From contig CAZNER010000052.1 of the NCBI GenBank assembly GCA_964572065.1, forward strand, positions 1-13,875: 13,875 nt of DNA, written 5' to 3'. The notes below the pieces were generated by a model. That model was not told the origin of the DNA, searched no databases, and saw nothing but the letters and a program-made list of their open reading frames with translations. How positions within the stretch are numbered: the stretch's first letter is position 1; each line of letters starts with the position of its first letter. The translations under genes and the position numbers were made by a program. This DNA comes from CAZNER01 sp964572065. GTDB taxonomy: Bacteria; Patescibacteriota; Dojkabacteria; JAHIVN01. Positions 1-7,966 of this stretch are shown here, one piece after another.

Positions 1-2
1 GT

Positions 3-1361
3 GGTAATAATGGCACCACTTGGCGTATAATATATGCCACATCTACTAATGGTACCAGCTGGTCCAATTATCAAATGGTTATAAATATTAATATAGAAGG
101 AACTTATGATACTTCAAATGTTGCTGTGGCGTGTGTGGTAGGGCAAGATGATGGGTCTTATGCTATGTGGTATTCTGCTTATTCTGCTACTTATGGTTAT
201 AGAATTTTAAAAACTACATCTTCTAATGGAACAACCTGGGCGACTCCTTGGTTAGATTTGGATATTAATAATGAAGGCACTTATGATACCACTTGGGTAT
301 ACACACCTTGGGTATTGGATGATGGCGGTAATAATATAATGTGGTATGCGGGATATGATGGTTCGAATGCGAGAATTATGCGTGCTACATATTGGCAAAA
401 TCCTGTGTGGGATGTTTGGGATGATAATTTTAAAGCTGTTTATCATATGCACCAAGATCCAACAACAGATATTTTAGACTCAACACGAAACGCTAATCAT
501 GGTTCATCTACTGGAAGTATGAATTCAAATGATTTAGTTGACGGCCAAATAGGCAAAGCAATTGATTTTGATGGAAATAATGATGGTATTGACATTACTC
601 ATGATACCACTTTGGCTGTAACTAATAATTTCAATTTCGAAGTTCTCTTTAGAGCTGATCCGGACAGTAATCATAGAACTTTATTTGGAAAATGGAATTC
701 TTCAAATGGTATGGGTTGGAGTATAAGGATTAGAAATAATGATTGTATAGAAATAGCTTTTAAATATAATGGTAGTAATTATTGGAACTCATATTGGAAT
801 TCCACTTTGAATGGAAGTGAGTATTATTATGCTTCTTGTTATTTTCCTGGCGGCGGTGCGTCACCTATTTTATACGTAGATGGTGATGCTAAATCACTCA
901 CTAATGTTAATAATGTTGGAAATGTTTTTTCCACAGGGGTTGGTGATTCTGGTCAGGCAATGACTATAGGATATGGACGTCATATGAGTACTAGTATATT
1001 TTATCATAATGATTATATAGATGAAGCAAGATTATCTAATACGGAAAGAAATGCTGCTTGGTCAGATGTGACTTATAAAAGCAGTGAAGATAATCTTATA
1101 ACTTATTCCAATATAGAATCAACAGCACCCATATTTACATTTAATGGGTATGTCCAAGTGGAAGGATCGCCGGCCGAGAGAACAGTTCATTTATTTAGAA
1201 GATCCACAGGAGAGTTAATGGATAGTACAACATCAAATTCTTCTACAGGTTATTTTGAATTAAGCAGTTATTATAATGATTATCATTTTATAGTTATTTT
1301 ACCGCTATTAACCGAAACTTATGATTTAATAGCACACGATAAAATAGATCCAGGAGTTTAA
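3..1361 (+). CDS. Tail-fibre or adhesin-like protein, beta-propeller plus LamG, 5' partial
   Basis: The frame is open from base 3, so the gene begins upstream. The ATG at 75 has no Shine-Dalgarno and lies inside a repeat, so it is an internal Met. Up to about base 400 the protein repeats a unit of roughly 48 residues (GTYDT, then DDG...MWYSxY or MWYAGY, then RIxRAT or RILKTT, then NGTxW). This resembles the five-bladed propellers of GH43/GH32-type proteins and implies glycan binding; no catalytic acid can be assigned. About 411-1109 encodes a LamG/concanavalin-A-like domain, opening with VWDDNF and including DGQIGKAIDFDG, LYVDG and YIDEARLS. About 1128-1358 encodes a carboxypeptidase-regulatory-like beta domain (RTVHLFRRSTGEL, then DLIAHDKIDPG) common at the ends of phage tail proteins. 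It probably binds a host surface sugar. The next gene follows after 3 bases, with CAGGAG near the end of this one as its ribosome binding site. Confidence 0.85.
   Translation, partial: GNNGTTWRIIYATSTNGTSWSNYQMVININIEGTYDTSNVAVACVVGQDDGSYAMWYSAYSATYGYRILKTTSSNGTTWATPWLDLDINNEGTYDTTWVYTPWVLDDGGNNIMWYAGYDGSNARIMRATYWQNPVWDVWDDNFKAVYHMHQDPTTDILDSTRNANHGSSTGSMNSNDLVDGQIGKAIDFDGNNDGIDITHDTTLAVTNNFNFEVLFRADPDSNHRTLFGKWNSSNGMGWSIRIRNNDCIEIAFKYNGSNYWNSYWNSTLNGSEYYYASCYFPGGGASPILYVDGDAKSLTNVNNVGNVFSTGVGDSGQAMTIGYGRHMSTSIFYHNDYIDEARLSNTERNAAWSDVTYKSSEDNLITYSNIESTAPIFTFNGYVQVEGSPAERTVHLFRRSTGELMDSTTSNSSTGYFELSSYYNDYHFIVILPLLTETYDLIAHDKIDPGV
412..431 (+). repeat. 20-base hinge repeat, copy 1
   Basis: These 20 bases, encoding the VWDDNF junction at the start of the LamG domain, recur exactly at 2523-2542 and 4569-4588 in the two paralogous genes. 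In this copy the upstream sequence encodes a propeller rather than DUF2341. Confidence 0.85.
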
Positions 1362-1364
1362 TTT

Positions 1365-2156
1365 ATGATTGTAATAAATGGCGGAACATTTAATTTTACT
1401 GAAGATGGGTATACACCACCTTCAGCTTCTGGAACTATATATAATTTTGAGTATACAGGTTTTACTTTAAACCAAATATGGAAAGATGATGATTATGTTT
1501 ATGCGGCACATGATTCTGGCCTAGAGGTTATAGAAATCGATTCTGAGGAGAAAATTGCTTATATAGAGCCAAGTTTTGGCTTTAATTCTGTTTGGGCTAG
1601 TGACAGTATGGTTTTTTTGGGAACTTCTAATTATGGAATAAAATATTTTTATAAAACATGTGTAAGTGGAACAGCGAGTGTCCCGGAAAATTTATTCACT
1701 TGTTTGGTAGATTATATATCTCCTTTTGGAATATCATCTCAGAATGTGAGATATATTCACGGATATGGAGATGATTATTTAATGTGTTGTACGAGTTCTG
1801 GAGTTGATGTTTATTATAGAAAGCCGACTATGTATAGAAGTATGACGACAACTTCAGGCGCGAGAAAATGTTTTATAACTTCATCAGGAAAATTTTATTA
1901 TACAAGTGTAAGTGGAAATATATGGTATTTGAATAGAGTAGATAAACCTTTATGGGATTGGACAGTACCTGATTATATTTATGAGGCTGGTGTAAATATT
2001 TTACCAACCGGCGTGGGAATAAATGATATATTTGTTACAGAGAGTACAGCATCTAATGGTGTGGACAATACAGTATTTATAGCTACCACAAGTGGTGTGT
2101 ATGTGGTAGACGAAGGAAGTTTAGATTACGTAGTTTATTATACTACAGGGGGATAA
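1365..2156 (+). CDS. Five-bladed beta-propeller virion protein with N-terminal YTPP tag
   Basis: A 263-residue protein. Residues 8-30 hold a short motif, FNFTEDGYTPP followed by a second aromatic strand (IYNFEY), of a kind found at the start of many phage tail-associated proteins. Five blade-like units follow at about residues 35-65, 70-97, 115-152, 163-192 and 216-258. Each has a pattern like IWxDxxYVYAAxxSGLxVI: an aromatic and acidic start, a hydrophobic strand, then S/T-S-G and another strand. This resembles two-component-regulator or Kelch-like propeller repeats, and I infer a ligand-binding propeller on the virion surface. There is no signal peptide or membrane segment. The start has AGGAG eight bases upstream, inside the end of the previous gene. 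The gene pairs with the following DUF2341/LamG gene, an arrangement repeated by the next two genes. No enzymatic function can be assigned. Confidence 0.7.
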   Translation: MIVINGGTFNFTEDGYTPPSASGTIYNFEYTGFTLNQIWKDDDYVYAAHDSGLEVIEIDSEEKIAYIEPSFGFNSVWASDSMVFLGTSNYGIKYFYKTCVSGTASVPENLFTCLVDYISPFGISSQNVRYIHGYGDDYLMCCTSSGVDVYYRKPTMYRSMTTTSGARKCFITSSGKFYYTSVSGNIWYLNRVDKPLWDWTVPDYIYEAGVNILPTGVGINDIFVTESTASNGVDNTVFIATTSGVYVVDEGSLDYVVYYTTGG

Positions 2157-2158
2157 TT

Positions 2159-3886
2159 ATGGCTTGGTTATCAGATTGGTCTAAAAGAATAAAATTAACA
2201 ATTGATTCGTGGTATATTGATGAAAATTTGACAGATTTTCCAGTCCTTTTAACACTAGTATCGGGTACTAACTCTGCTAATGTATTTAATGAATTAGTTA
2301 CAGTTTCTGGTACAAAGAAAATAGCTATCACAACTGATAATGGAACAAGCCAGTGTTATGTTGAAATAGAAAGATGGGATTGGGTCGCGGAAGAAGCTAA
2401 TTTATGGGTTAAAGTTCCAACAATAGCATCAGGTGTCGATACAGATTTATATTTATATTATGACAGCACCAAAAGCGATAACACATATTATATAGGAGAT
2501 TCTGGAGATGCTGTTGCACGTAATGTTTGGGATGATAATTTTGTAGGCGTTTATCATTTAAATCAAGAACCCTTAGGGGGAGCATCTTATTCTATAATAA
2601 ATTCAGCTGCGATTGCTAATCAAGGAACTCCTAATTTTGTTGAAACTAATGCAGCTTTAAATAAGACTTGTGATCAAAGCACTGCTGGTGGCGGCCCAGC
2701 ATCTAATGCTGTTGATGGTGATACTGGTACTTATGAACACACTAGTTTGGGTACTGATGAATGGTGGAAAGTAGATTTAGGTGCTATATATGAGGTTAAA
2801 AGTATTAAGATGTATAAGCGAAGTGGTTATGGTGATAGACCTAATTATTATTATATTCAAACAGCTGATGATTATGCATTCACAACAAATGTAGTAAATA
2901 TAATAACAGAAAATAATGAAACTAGCAGTGGTTCTTGGAAGACATGGGATGAAGATGATTTTGGTACTTTATCGGCTAGATATTTTCGTGTATACACACA
3001 CACTAATAGTCAATATTTAAACATAGCTGAATTTCAAGTCATATCTTATAATTTAAGCGATGGTAAAATTGGCAAAAGTAATTTTTTTAATGGAAGCGAT
3101 GATTATATAGACTTAGGTACTCACAGTTCGCTTGATTCAACAACTGCTTTGACATATGAGTGTATTTTTAAAAGTAGTTCTACTGCTCATACGCAATATT
3201 TGATTACTAAACAAAACCAAGGTTCATCTATTTACAAATGCGAATTACATATAAATTCAACTGGTAGTGTAGCTTCAAACCCATATCAGGGCGTTACTAA
3301 TGCTAATTGTAATACTGATAATGGCTTAGCTGGTTATTATCTTGATGGTGAGTGGTATTATGCTGCTACCTCTATAGATGTCAATAACAGCGATGGTAAA
3401 AATAGATTATATATTGATGGTGTTTTGAATGTAACAAGTTCAAATGCCCTTACGGCCATTAACTCACAATCTTCCATACCAGTTTATATAGGAGAGATAT
3501 ATAATCCTAGTGGTTCAAGTAATATGTTTGGTTATATAGATGAAGTAAGAATATCTGATATAGGAAGATCATCGGCTTGGATCAAAGCAACTTATTATAG
3601 TCTTTGGGATGGTCTAGTTACGTATGAATCTGAAGAATCAATACCCACGCATTATTATGATGGTTATGTTACTGAAGAGGGTAGTCCTGTAGTAAGAACT
3701 GTTAGGTTATATTATAGAAATACTGGAGAGTTAATAGATGAAACTACGTCAAGCGGGGTTGGTGGATATTATTATTTAACAACAACTATTAGTGGCGAGC
3801 ATTTTATTGTAGCTTTTGATGATGATGCTGGCGAGGATTATAATGCTTTAATACTTGATAAATTATTACCGAGAGGTATAGAATAA
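2159..3886 (+). CDS. DUF2341 - discoidin - LamG modular tail-fibre or adhesin protein
   Basis: A 575-residue mosaic. Residues 1-125 are DUF2341 (W..R..LTID at the start, then ANLWVKVPTI and LYLYYDST). A LamG domain opens at residue 123 (VWDDNFVGVYHL) and continues at about 299-482 (DGKIGKSNFFNG, LYIDGVL, GYIDEVRIS). Between these parts, residues 163-297 form an F5/8 type C (discoidin) domain: NAALNK, ASNAVDGDTGT, WWKVDLG, then ARYFRVYT and IAEFQV. The discoidin therefore sits inside the LamG region rather than beside it. Residues 497-575 are the carboxypeptidase-regulatory-like tail domain (RTVRLYYRNTGEL, YNALILDKLLP). Both LamG and discoidin folds bind glycans, so a receptor-binding or host-adhesion role is likely. 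The start has an AGGGGGA ribosome binding site 2 bases after the preceding stop is reached, and the stop shares a base with the next start (TAATG). Confidence 0.85.
   Translation: MAWLSDWSKRIKLTIDSWYIDENLTDFPVLLTLVSGTNSANVFNELVTVSGTKKIAITTDNGTSQCYVEIERWDWVAEEANLWVKVPTIASGVDTDLYLYYDSTKSDNTYYIGDSGDAVARNVWDDNFVGVYHLNQEPLGGASYSIINSAAIANQGTPNFVETNAALNKTCDQSTAGGGPASNAVDGDTGTYEHTSLGTDEWWKVDLGAIYEVKSIKMYKRSGYGDRPNYYYIQTADDYAFTTNVVNIITENNETSSGSWKTWDEDDFGTLSARYFRVYTHTNSQYLNIAEFQVISYNLSDGKIGKSNFFNGSDDYIDLGTHSSLDSTTALTYECIFKSSSTAHTQYLITKQNQGSSIYKCELHINSTGSVASNPYQGVTNANCNTDNGLAGYYLDGEWYYAATSIDVNNSDGKNRLYIDGVLNVTSSNALTAINSQSSIPVYIGEIYNPSGSSNMFGYIDEVRISDIGRSSAWIKATYYSLWDGLVTYESEESIPTHYYDGYVTEEGSPVVRTVRLYYRNTGELIDETTSSGVGGYYYLTTTISGEHFIVAFDDDAGEDYNALILDKLLPRGIE
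2523..2542 (+). repeat. 20-base hinge repeat, copy 2
   Basis: Identical to 412-431 and 4569-4588. The match with the third copy extends to about 23 bases. It marks the DUF2341 to LamG junction of this gene. Confidence 0.85.
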
Positions 3887-4176
3887 TGGCACATAATTTT
3901 AATTTTACTGAAAGTGGTTATATGGCAGATAGTTATGACTTTGATTTTTATACTCCTGAAGTCATATATTCTATTCTAGCAGGCACAAGTAATAATTTTA
4001 CAGCTATATGGGCTGATGCGGATGCTGGTTTATCTTCTGGTAAATTTTATGCAGCGTCATCAGCTGCATTTTCTATTGTAAATGATACTGCTTTATGTGA
4101 TTATTATACAACAACTCAGGCCGGCGCAGTGAATGAAACATTAGAACAAGATGATATAATAGATATAAATATATAA
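3886..4176 (+). CDS. Small YTPP-tag protein with one propeller-like blade
   Basis: A 96-residue protein starting at a TAATG overlap with the upstream stop, with GAGAGG as ribosome binding site. Its N-terminus (FNFTESGY, then YDFDFY) closely matches the start of the five-bladed propeller protein at 1365-2156. The stretch IWAD...KFYAASSAAFSI at about residues 40-65 parallels that protein's first blade (IWKD...YVYAAHDSGLEVI). I infer a shortened paralogue keeping the tag and about one blade. The intact start, ribosome binding site and tight spacing argue that it is expressed rather than decayed. It precedes a DUF2341/LamG gene just as the longer relative does, which suggests the two-gene pair was duplicated. 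No biochemical role can be named; a chaperone, adaptor or small fibre subunit is possible. Confidence 0.65.
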   Translation: MAHNFNFTESGYMADSYDFDFYTPEVIYSILAGTSNNFTAIWADADAGLSSGKFYAASSAAFSIVNDTALCDYYTTTQAGAVNETLEQDDIIDINI

Positions 4177-4189
4177 TAGAGAGGTAGTT

Positions 4190-5767
4190 ATGGCTTTATC
4201 TGGATGGAATCCTAATAATAAATTAAAACTTACAATAGACAGTTCTAAAATAGATAGCGATTTATCTAATTTTCCTGTATGTATAACTTTAATTTCTGGA
4301 ACAGGTATAAATGATTTTGATGCTACAGCTGTTTTTGATGAATTATCAACAATATCAGGAACAAAAAATATTGCAATTACTGATTCTAATGATAATCAAC
4401 TTTACGCAGAAATTGAAAGTTGGGACTGGGAAAATGAACAAGCATGTCTTTGGACTAAAGTTCCAACGATAGTTTCAGGAACAGATACAACTCTTTATTT
4501 ATATTACGATGCAACTGTAAGTGGTAATATATCTTATATTGGTAATACAGGTGATTCAGCCGCACAAAATGTTTGGGATGATAATTTTGTTGGTGTTTGG
4601 CATATGGCTCAAGATCCAACAGGTAGTGGGTATTGTATGTTGGATTCTACAAGTAATGAGCATCATGGAGATCCAGGAGCAGCTATAGGATCTGATGATA
4701 TAGTTGATGGACAAATTGGCAAAGCAATAGAGTTTGATGGTACTGGAACTGGTGACAGAATAACTTTCGAGAATAGTGCTGATTTTGATTTTGGTACAGA
4801 TAATTTTACAATTGAGCATATAATTTATCCTACTTCAAATGGGACTGTTTGGTGTAATTATGAGTCAGTTAATAAATTACATGTACCTTATTTTAATAGC
4901 GCAACTGTTGCAAGAATAATAGTAAATGGAACTGACAATGTAACTGGTATTGTAACTACAGATTCTGTTTATCAACAATTTTTTGCTGTTCGTTCTGGAA
5001 ATGAATTAAAGGCTTATATTAATAATTCCAAATCAGGAACCACCGGTGATGTAACAGGTAAAAGTATTGGAGCAAGTACTAACAATTATATCGGTTGTAG
5101 CACTAGCGGCCCGCATGCTTTATCTGGTAGAGTAGATGAGCTTCGTATTTCTACTACTGAAAGAAACGCTGCTTGGCGTAAAGCTACTTATTACAGTAAT
5201 TGGAATGATTTAATTACTTTTGAATCGGGAGAGTTACCAGTAACTTTTATTTTCAGTAATCCTATTCCAGTAGATTTAGCTAAAGCGTATGGTATAACCA
5301 CGCAACTATATTTAACAACTACGGTTACAGGCGCAGCAGATAATTATATCTATAATGCGGTTTTTTATGATGCCTATGATGATAGTGCAATAGATACAGC
5401 TTCTGGTATACAAAGTGGTCAGCCCGCCGGAGTGGTGATGTCAACACCATCAGGAATAGATTATCAATGGTATGTTACAGCAACTAGCAGCGGTAGTGAA
5501 GATACAAGTGATACTTATACTTTTACAAATAGATTTTTATGTGCTGGTCAAACTACAATTAATGACACTCCTGCATCAGGTATTCCGGTTAGATTATATA
5601 GAAGAAGTACTGGTGAATATGTAGGAGGAACTACTTCCGCCGGCGTGAGCGGTACTTTTGAAATAGACAGCACTTTTAATGAATATCATTATGCTGTAGC
5701 TTTATATGATGTAAGTAATACAAATGCAGTAATAGCAGATTGGTTAATTCCAACAGCTTCTGGTTAA
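4190..5767 (+). CDS. DUF2341 - LamG - Ig/FN3-like tail-fibre or adhesin protein
   Basis: A 525-residue modular protein with a strong AGAGAGG ribosome binding site five bases before its ATG. Residues 1-127 are DUF2341 (KLKLTID, ACLWTKVPTI, LYLYYDAT). Residues 128-345 are LamG (VWDDNFVGVWHM, DGQIGKAIEFDG, GRVDELRIS). Residues 350-450 form an Ig/FN3-like beta-sandwich (SNPIPVD at the start, then AVFYDAYDDS, YQWYVTATSSG and TYTFTNRF) that neither paralogue has. Residues 452-525 are the shared carboxypeptidase-regulatory-like end (VRLYRRSTGEY). The LamG has no inserted discoidin, so it is the plain version of the layout in the preceding large gene. It probably acts as a glycan-binding fibre or decoration protein. 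Glycosidase activity is not supported by anything visible. Confidence 0.85.
   Translation: MALSGWNPNNKLKLTIDSSKIDSDLSNFPVCITLISGTGINDFDATAVFDELSTISGTKNIAITDSNDNQLYAEIESWDWENEQACLWTKVPTIVSGTDTTLYLYYDATVSGNISYIGNTGDSAAQNVWDDNFVGVWHMAQDPTGSGYCMLDSTSNEHHGDPGAAIGSDDIVDGQIGKAIEFDGTGTGDRITFENSADFDFGTDNFTIEHIIYPTSNGTVWCNYESVNKLHVPYFNSATVARIIVNGTDNVTGIVTTDSVYQQFFAVRSGNELKAYINNSKSGTTGDVTGKSIGASTNNYIGCSTSGPHALSGRVDELRISTTERNAAWRKATYYSNWNDLITFESGELPVTFIFSNPIPVDLAKAYGITTQLYLTTTVTGAADNYIYNAVFYDAYDDSAIDTASGIQSGQPAGVVMSTPSGIDYQWYVTATSSGSEDTSDTYTFTNRFLCAGQTTINDTPASGIPVRLYRRSTGEYVGGTTSAGVSGTFEIDSTFNEYHYAVALYDVSNTNAVIADWLIPTASG
4569..4588 (+). repeat. 20-base hinge repeat, copy 3
   Basis: Exact copy of 412-431 and 2523-2542 at the DUF2341 to LamG junction. 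The amino acids are the same in all three genes, and so are the synonymous positions across these 20 bases. Confidence 0.85.
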
Positions 5768-5779
5768 GGAAGGCAATTT

Positions 5780-7819
5780 ATGGCAATAATAGGTCAATAT
5801 ACAACTCAAGACATGAGAAATCTTATTCTCAAATTTTATCCTGGGAGTTATACTCCTAGAACACTTGAGAATGTTGTTTTGAATTGGGAATCAAGGACTA
5901 CTTATTCTAGCAGTAGTGATATATCTATAGCTATAAATGTGATGGGATTATATCAGACTACAACATACACATATTTAAAATATTGTGAAGAGTATGTTGT
6001 AGGTTATAGTCAATACGGTGTTCAGATTCTTAAAGGTAGATGTTATTATGGTGGTATTAGAGATCTAGGTATCTTTGTAGAAGGTATTGAAAAGATTGTA
6101 TACCATGAGACTAAGGATTTGCCAATAGTTATAGGAAGAGTATTTACAGAGGATCTTCCTTTATATGTGTCTGGTGAGAGTCCAGCAAATCTTTTAGCAT
6201 ATGTTAATGTTTTTCAAACTGATTATAAAGATTTACCAATTAATATTCACGGTTGGGTAGAAAAATATTTAGACATTTATATAAAAGGTTTAATAGGTGT
6301 AGATTTACCAATTTCAATTACCAGCGTTCCTCCAGTAGATCTGCCTATATATTTGAATGTATGGCCAATGAAATCTTTACCTATAAATATATATGGATGG
6401 GATCAACGAGATTTACAAGCATATTTTTATGCTATTCAGCAAAGTAATTTACCAATAGATATAGCAGCAGAGCCACCAAAAGATCTGAATGTTATATTAA
6501 AAGGTTGGGTACGTGAAGCCTATGTGGATTTAGGCGCGTACATAAGAGGATTTGGGTATGAAGATCTTCCAGTTATAATAAGAGCTACTTATTTGAAGGA
6601 TTTACCTATATATGTCTATGGTGTACCTTCACAAAACCTTCCAATTAATATTTATGGTTGGGATAAGTTAGATTTAGGTGTAATTGTAAATGGTGTTTAC
6701 AGTAATTATGACCTCAGAGCCATTATAAACGCTACTCGTAACTATAAGGAGCTGTCAGTTTATGTGAGAGCTATGTTAGGAACAGCTTCACCTGCTGATT
6801 TAAGAGTTTACATAGAAGGTAAATATGCTAGCAATCTTACAGCTTCTATATTTGGTATAAATCCTGTAGATTTACCTATATATTTAAATTGTTTAGGTCA
6901 AACTGCTAATTTACCTATAACAATATATCCTAAAACAATCAGGCTGTCTTCTATTGTATCAGTGATTACAATGGAACATTCAGATTTATCAGTGGTTATA
7001 AATCCTTCGTGTATATGGTCAGCCTCAAGTAATTTATCAGCTTATGTGAGGGCTGTATATAAAGCAGAACTTGGAATGGTAATAGTCGGTAAAAAATATG
7101 ATACAGCTATTAAAAATCTTGGCGCAAAAATAGGTTATATGAATACTTATTCTTTTGTTGATAAACTTCCAATTAGTTTGTCTATAGCTACAGATAGTTA
7201 TAGATTAATAGATAAATTACCTTTCTATTTGAAGATATTTAGAGAGTCCACTGCTTTAGCTGTCTCTATTACTGGAATTTATAGAAGTGAAGATTTACCT
7301 GTTTATATTTATGGTAGTCATTTAGACCCGCATCACTTTGCTAATGTAAAAAATAAACAAAAAGTTTGTCACTTTACACATGCCGGGGCAGTTGAATGGT
7401 TTGAAATGGTAGAATTATCATTTAAATCAATTGTTGATGATTATCATTATAGTGAATCTGGCGGCCGGGCTTGGAAAGCCGATAGGTTGGATAGATGGAT
7501 TCTTGATGTTAAGTCTTATATCCCAATGAATGTAAAATTAAATACTAAGAGAAGACTTCATCGTCTTAAATATGTCTATGATTTAACTGATTTTGAAAGT
7601 ATAGATGAGGCTGTGAAATATGCTATAGATTTTGTAACTGACCATCCTGAAAGGGACTTAACAGCTCGTATAAATCCATCCGGCGGCTGGATAAATCTAC
7701 AAAGTCGTATTAATGCAAGGAGGACAGTTCAAGAATATAATGGTCTTAATCTTGAAATAACAGGCGTTGGATATAGAGATGTTGTTGTAGGAACTGATAC
7801 AGATATAGAAATAATTTAA
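5780..7819 (+). CDS. Large 12-residue beta-repeat virion protein
   Basis: A 679-residue protein with AAGGAAGG ahead of its ATG. Residues 15-36 carry a diverged version of the YTPP tag (LILKFYPGSYTPR...VVLNW). From about residue 94 to 512 it is built from about 30 copies of a unit with core D/N-L-P-I-Y-I-x-G plus a short polar turn. Cores lie exactly 12 residues apart at 175, 187, 199, 211, 223 and 235, and again at 250, 262, 274, 286 and 298. A non-repeat globular segment spans about 513-620 (HFTHAGAVEWFEM, WKADRLDRWILDV), and three further repeat cores follow at about 626, 639 and 656. Alternating hydrophobic strands suggest a beta-solenoid or stacked-hairpin fibre. There is no signal peptide. 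As last gene of the structural block it is probably a long fibre or baseplate-type protein. I recognise no named family. Confidence 0.7.
   Translation: MAIIGQYTTQDMRNLILKFYPGSYTPRTLENVVLNWESRTTYSSSSDISIAINVMGLYQTTTYTYLKYCEEYVVGYSQYGVQILKGRCYYGGIRDLGIFVEGIEKIVYHETKDLPIVIGRVFTEDLPLYVSGESPANLLAYVNVFQTDYKDLPINIHGWVEKYLDIYIKGLIGVDLPISITSVPPVDLPIYLNVWPMKSLPINIYGWDQRDLQAYFYAIQQSNLPIDIAAEPPKDLNVILKGWVREAYVDLGAYIRGFGYEDLPVIIRATYLKDLPIYVYGVPSQNLPINIYGWDKLDLGVIVNGVYSNYDLRAIINATRNYKELSVYVRAMLGTASPADLRVYIEGKYASNLTASIFGINPVDLPIYLNCLGQTANLPITIYPKTIRLSSIVSVITMEHSDLSVVINPSCIWSASSNLSAYVRAVYKAELGMVIVGKKYDTAIKNLGAKIGYMNTYSFVDKLPISLSIATDSYRLIDKLPFYLKIFRESTALAVSITGIYRSEDLPVYIYGSHLDPHHFANVKNKQKVCHFTHAGAVEWFEMVELSFKSIVDDYHYSESGGRAWKADRLDRWILDVKSYIPMNVKLNTKRRLHRLKYVYDLTDFESIDEAVKYAIDFVTDHPERDLTARINPSGGWINLQSRINARRTVQEYNGLNLEITGVGYRDVVVGTDTDIEII
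6059..7315 (+). repeat. Coding tandem repeat array, about 36-base unit
   Basis: This stretch encodes roughly 30 degenerate copies of the D/N-L-P-I-x-I-x-G unit. The period is 12 residues (36 bases), occasionally stretched to 13-16. Copies are well diverged at DNA level (gatttacca, gatctgcct, gatcttcca and so on), so the array is old rather than recently amplified. Confidence 0.8.
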
Positions 7820-7827
7820 AAAAATAC

Positions 7828-7855
7828 TTGACAAATTAAAAAAAGTGATTATATT
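7828..7855 (+). promoter_or_regulatory. Sigma70-type promoter P1
   Basis: A perfect -35 box TTGACA at 7828-7833 and a TATATT -10 box (5 of 6) at 7850-7855 are separated by 16 bases, beginning only 8 bases after the structural operon's stop codon. The predicted start near 7862 would give a leader of about 190 bases before the clamp gene. Confidence 0.7.
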
Positions 7856-7885
7856 AGAGGAGGTCCTAAGATATTGGGTCCAAAA

Positions 7886-7946
7886 CCATTTTAATAAAAA
7901 ATATATTTAACATAAGGGAATTAGTAGTTATTTTATGTAAAAATGG
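7886..7946 (+). repeat. Nested inverted repeat in the leader region
   Basis: The outer arms CCATTTT (7886-7892) and AAAATGG (7940-7946) enclose inner arms ACATAA (7910-7915) and TTATGT (7933-7938). They could fold the P1 leader into a loose stem, but the arms are short and AT-rich and may be chance. Confidence 0.3.
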
Positions 7947-7966
7947 ATTTATTTAAAAAAAAGTTA

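Noticed and set aside
75..77. ATG at 75 as the start of the first gene
   Set aside because: The frame is open back to base 3, encodes the preceding propeller repeat (GTTWRIIYATSTNGTSW), and has no ribosome binding site at 75. The gene is 5' truncated by the window edge.
3886..4176. Small tag protein as a decayed pseudogene of the five-bladed propeller
   Set aside because: It has an intact start, a good ribosome binding site, a TAATG coupling and a following gene with its own strong ribosome binding site, so a functional shortened paralogue is the simpler reading.
7862..7881. GGTCC direct repeat as an operator
   Set aside because: Two 5-base copies 15 bases apart are too short to distinguish from chance, and no dyad symmetry was found around them.
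7856..7894. Leader peptide: AGAGGAGG then TTG GGT CCA AAA CCA TTT TAA
   Set aside because: The ribosome binding site is perfect, but it overlaps the predicted P1 start point so would be missing or incomplete in that RNA. The six-codon frame needs a TTG start and has no regulatory codon run.
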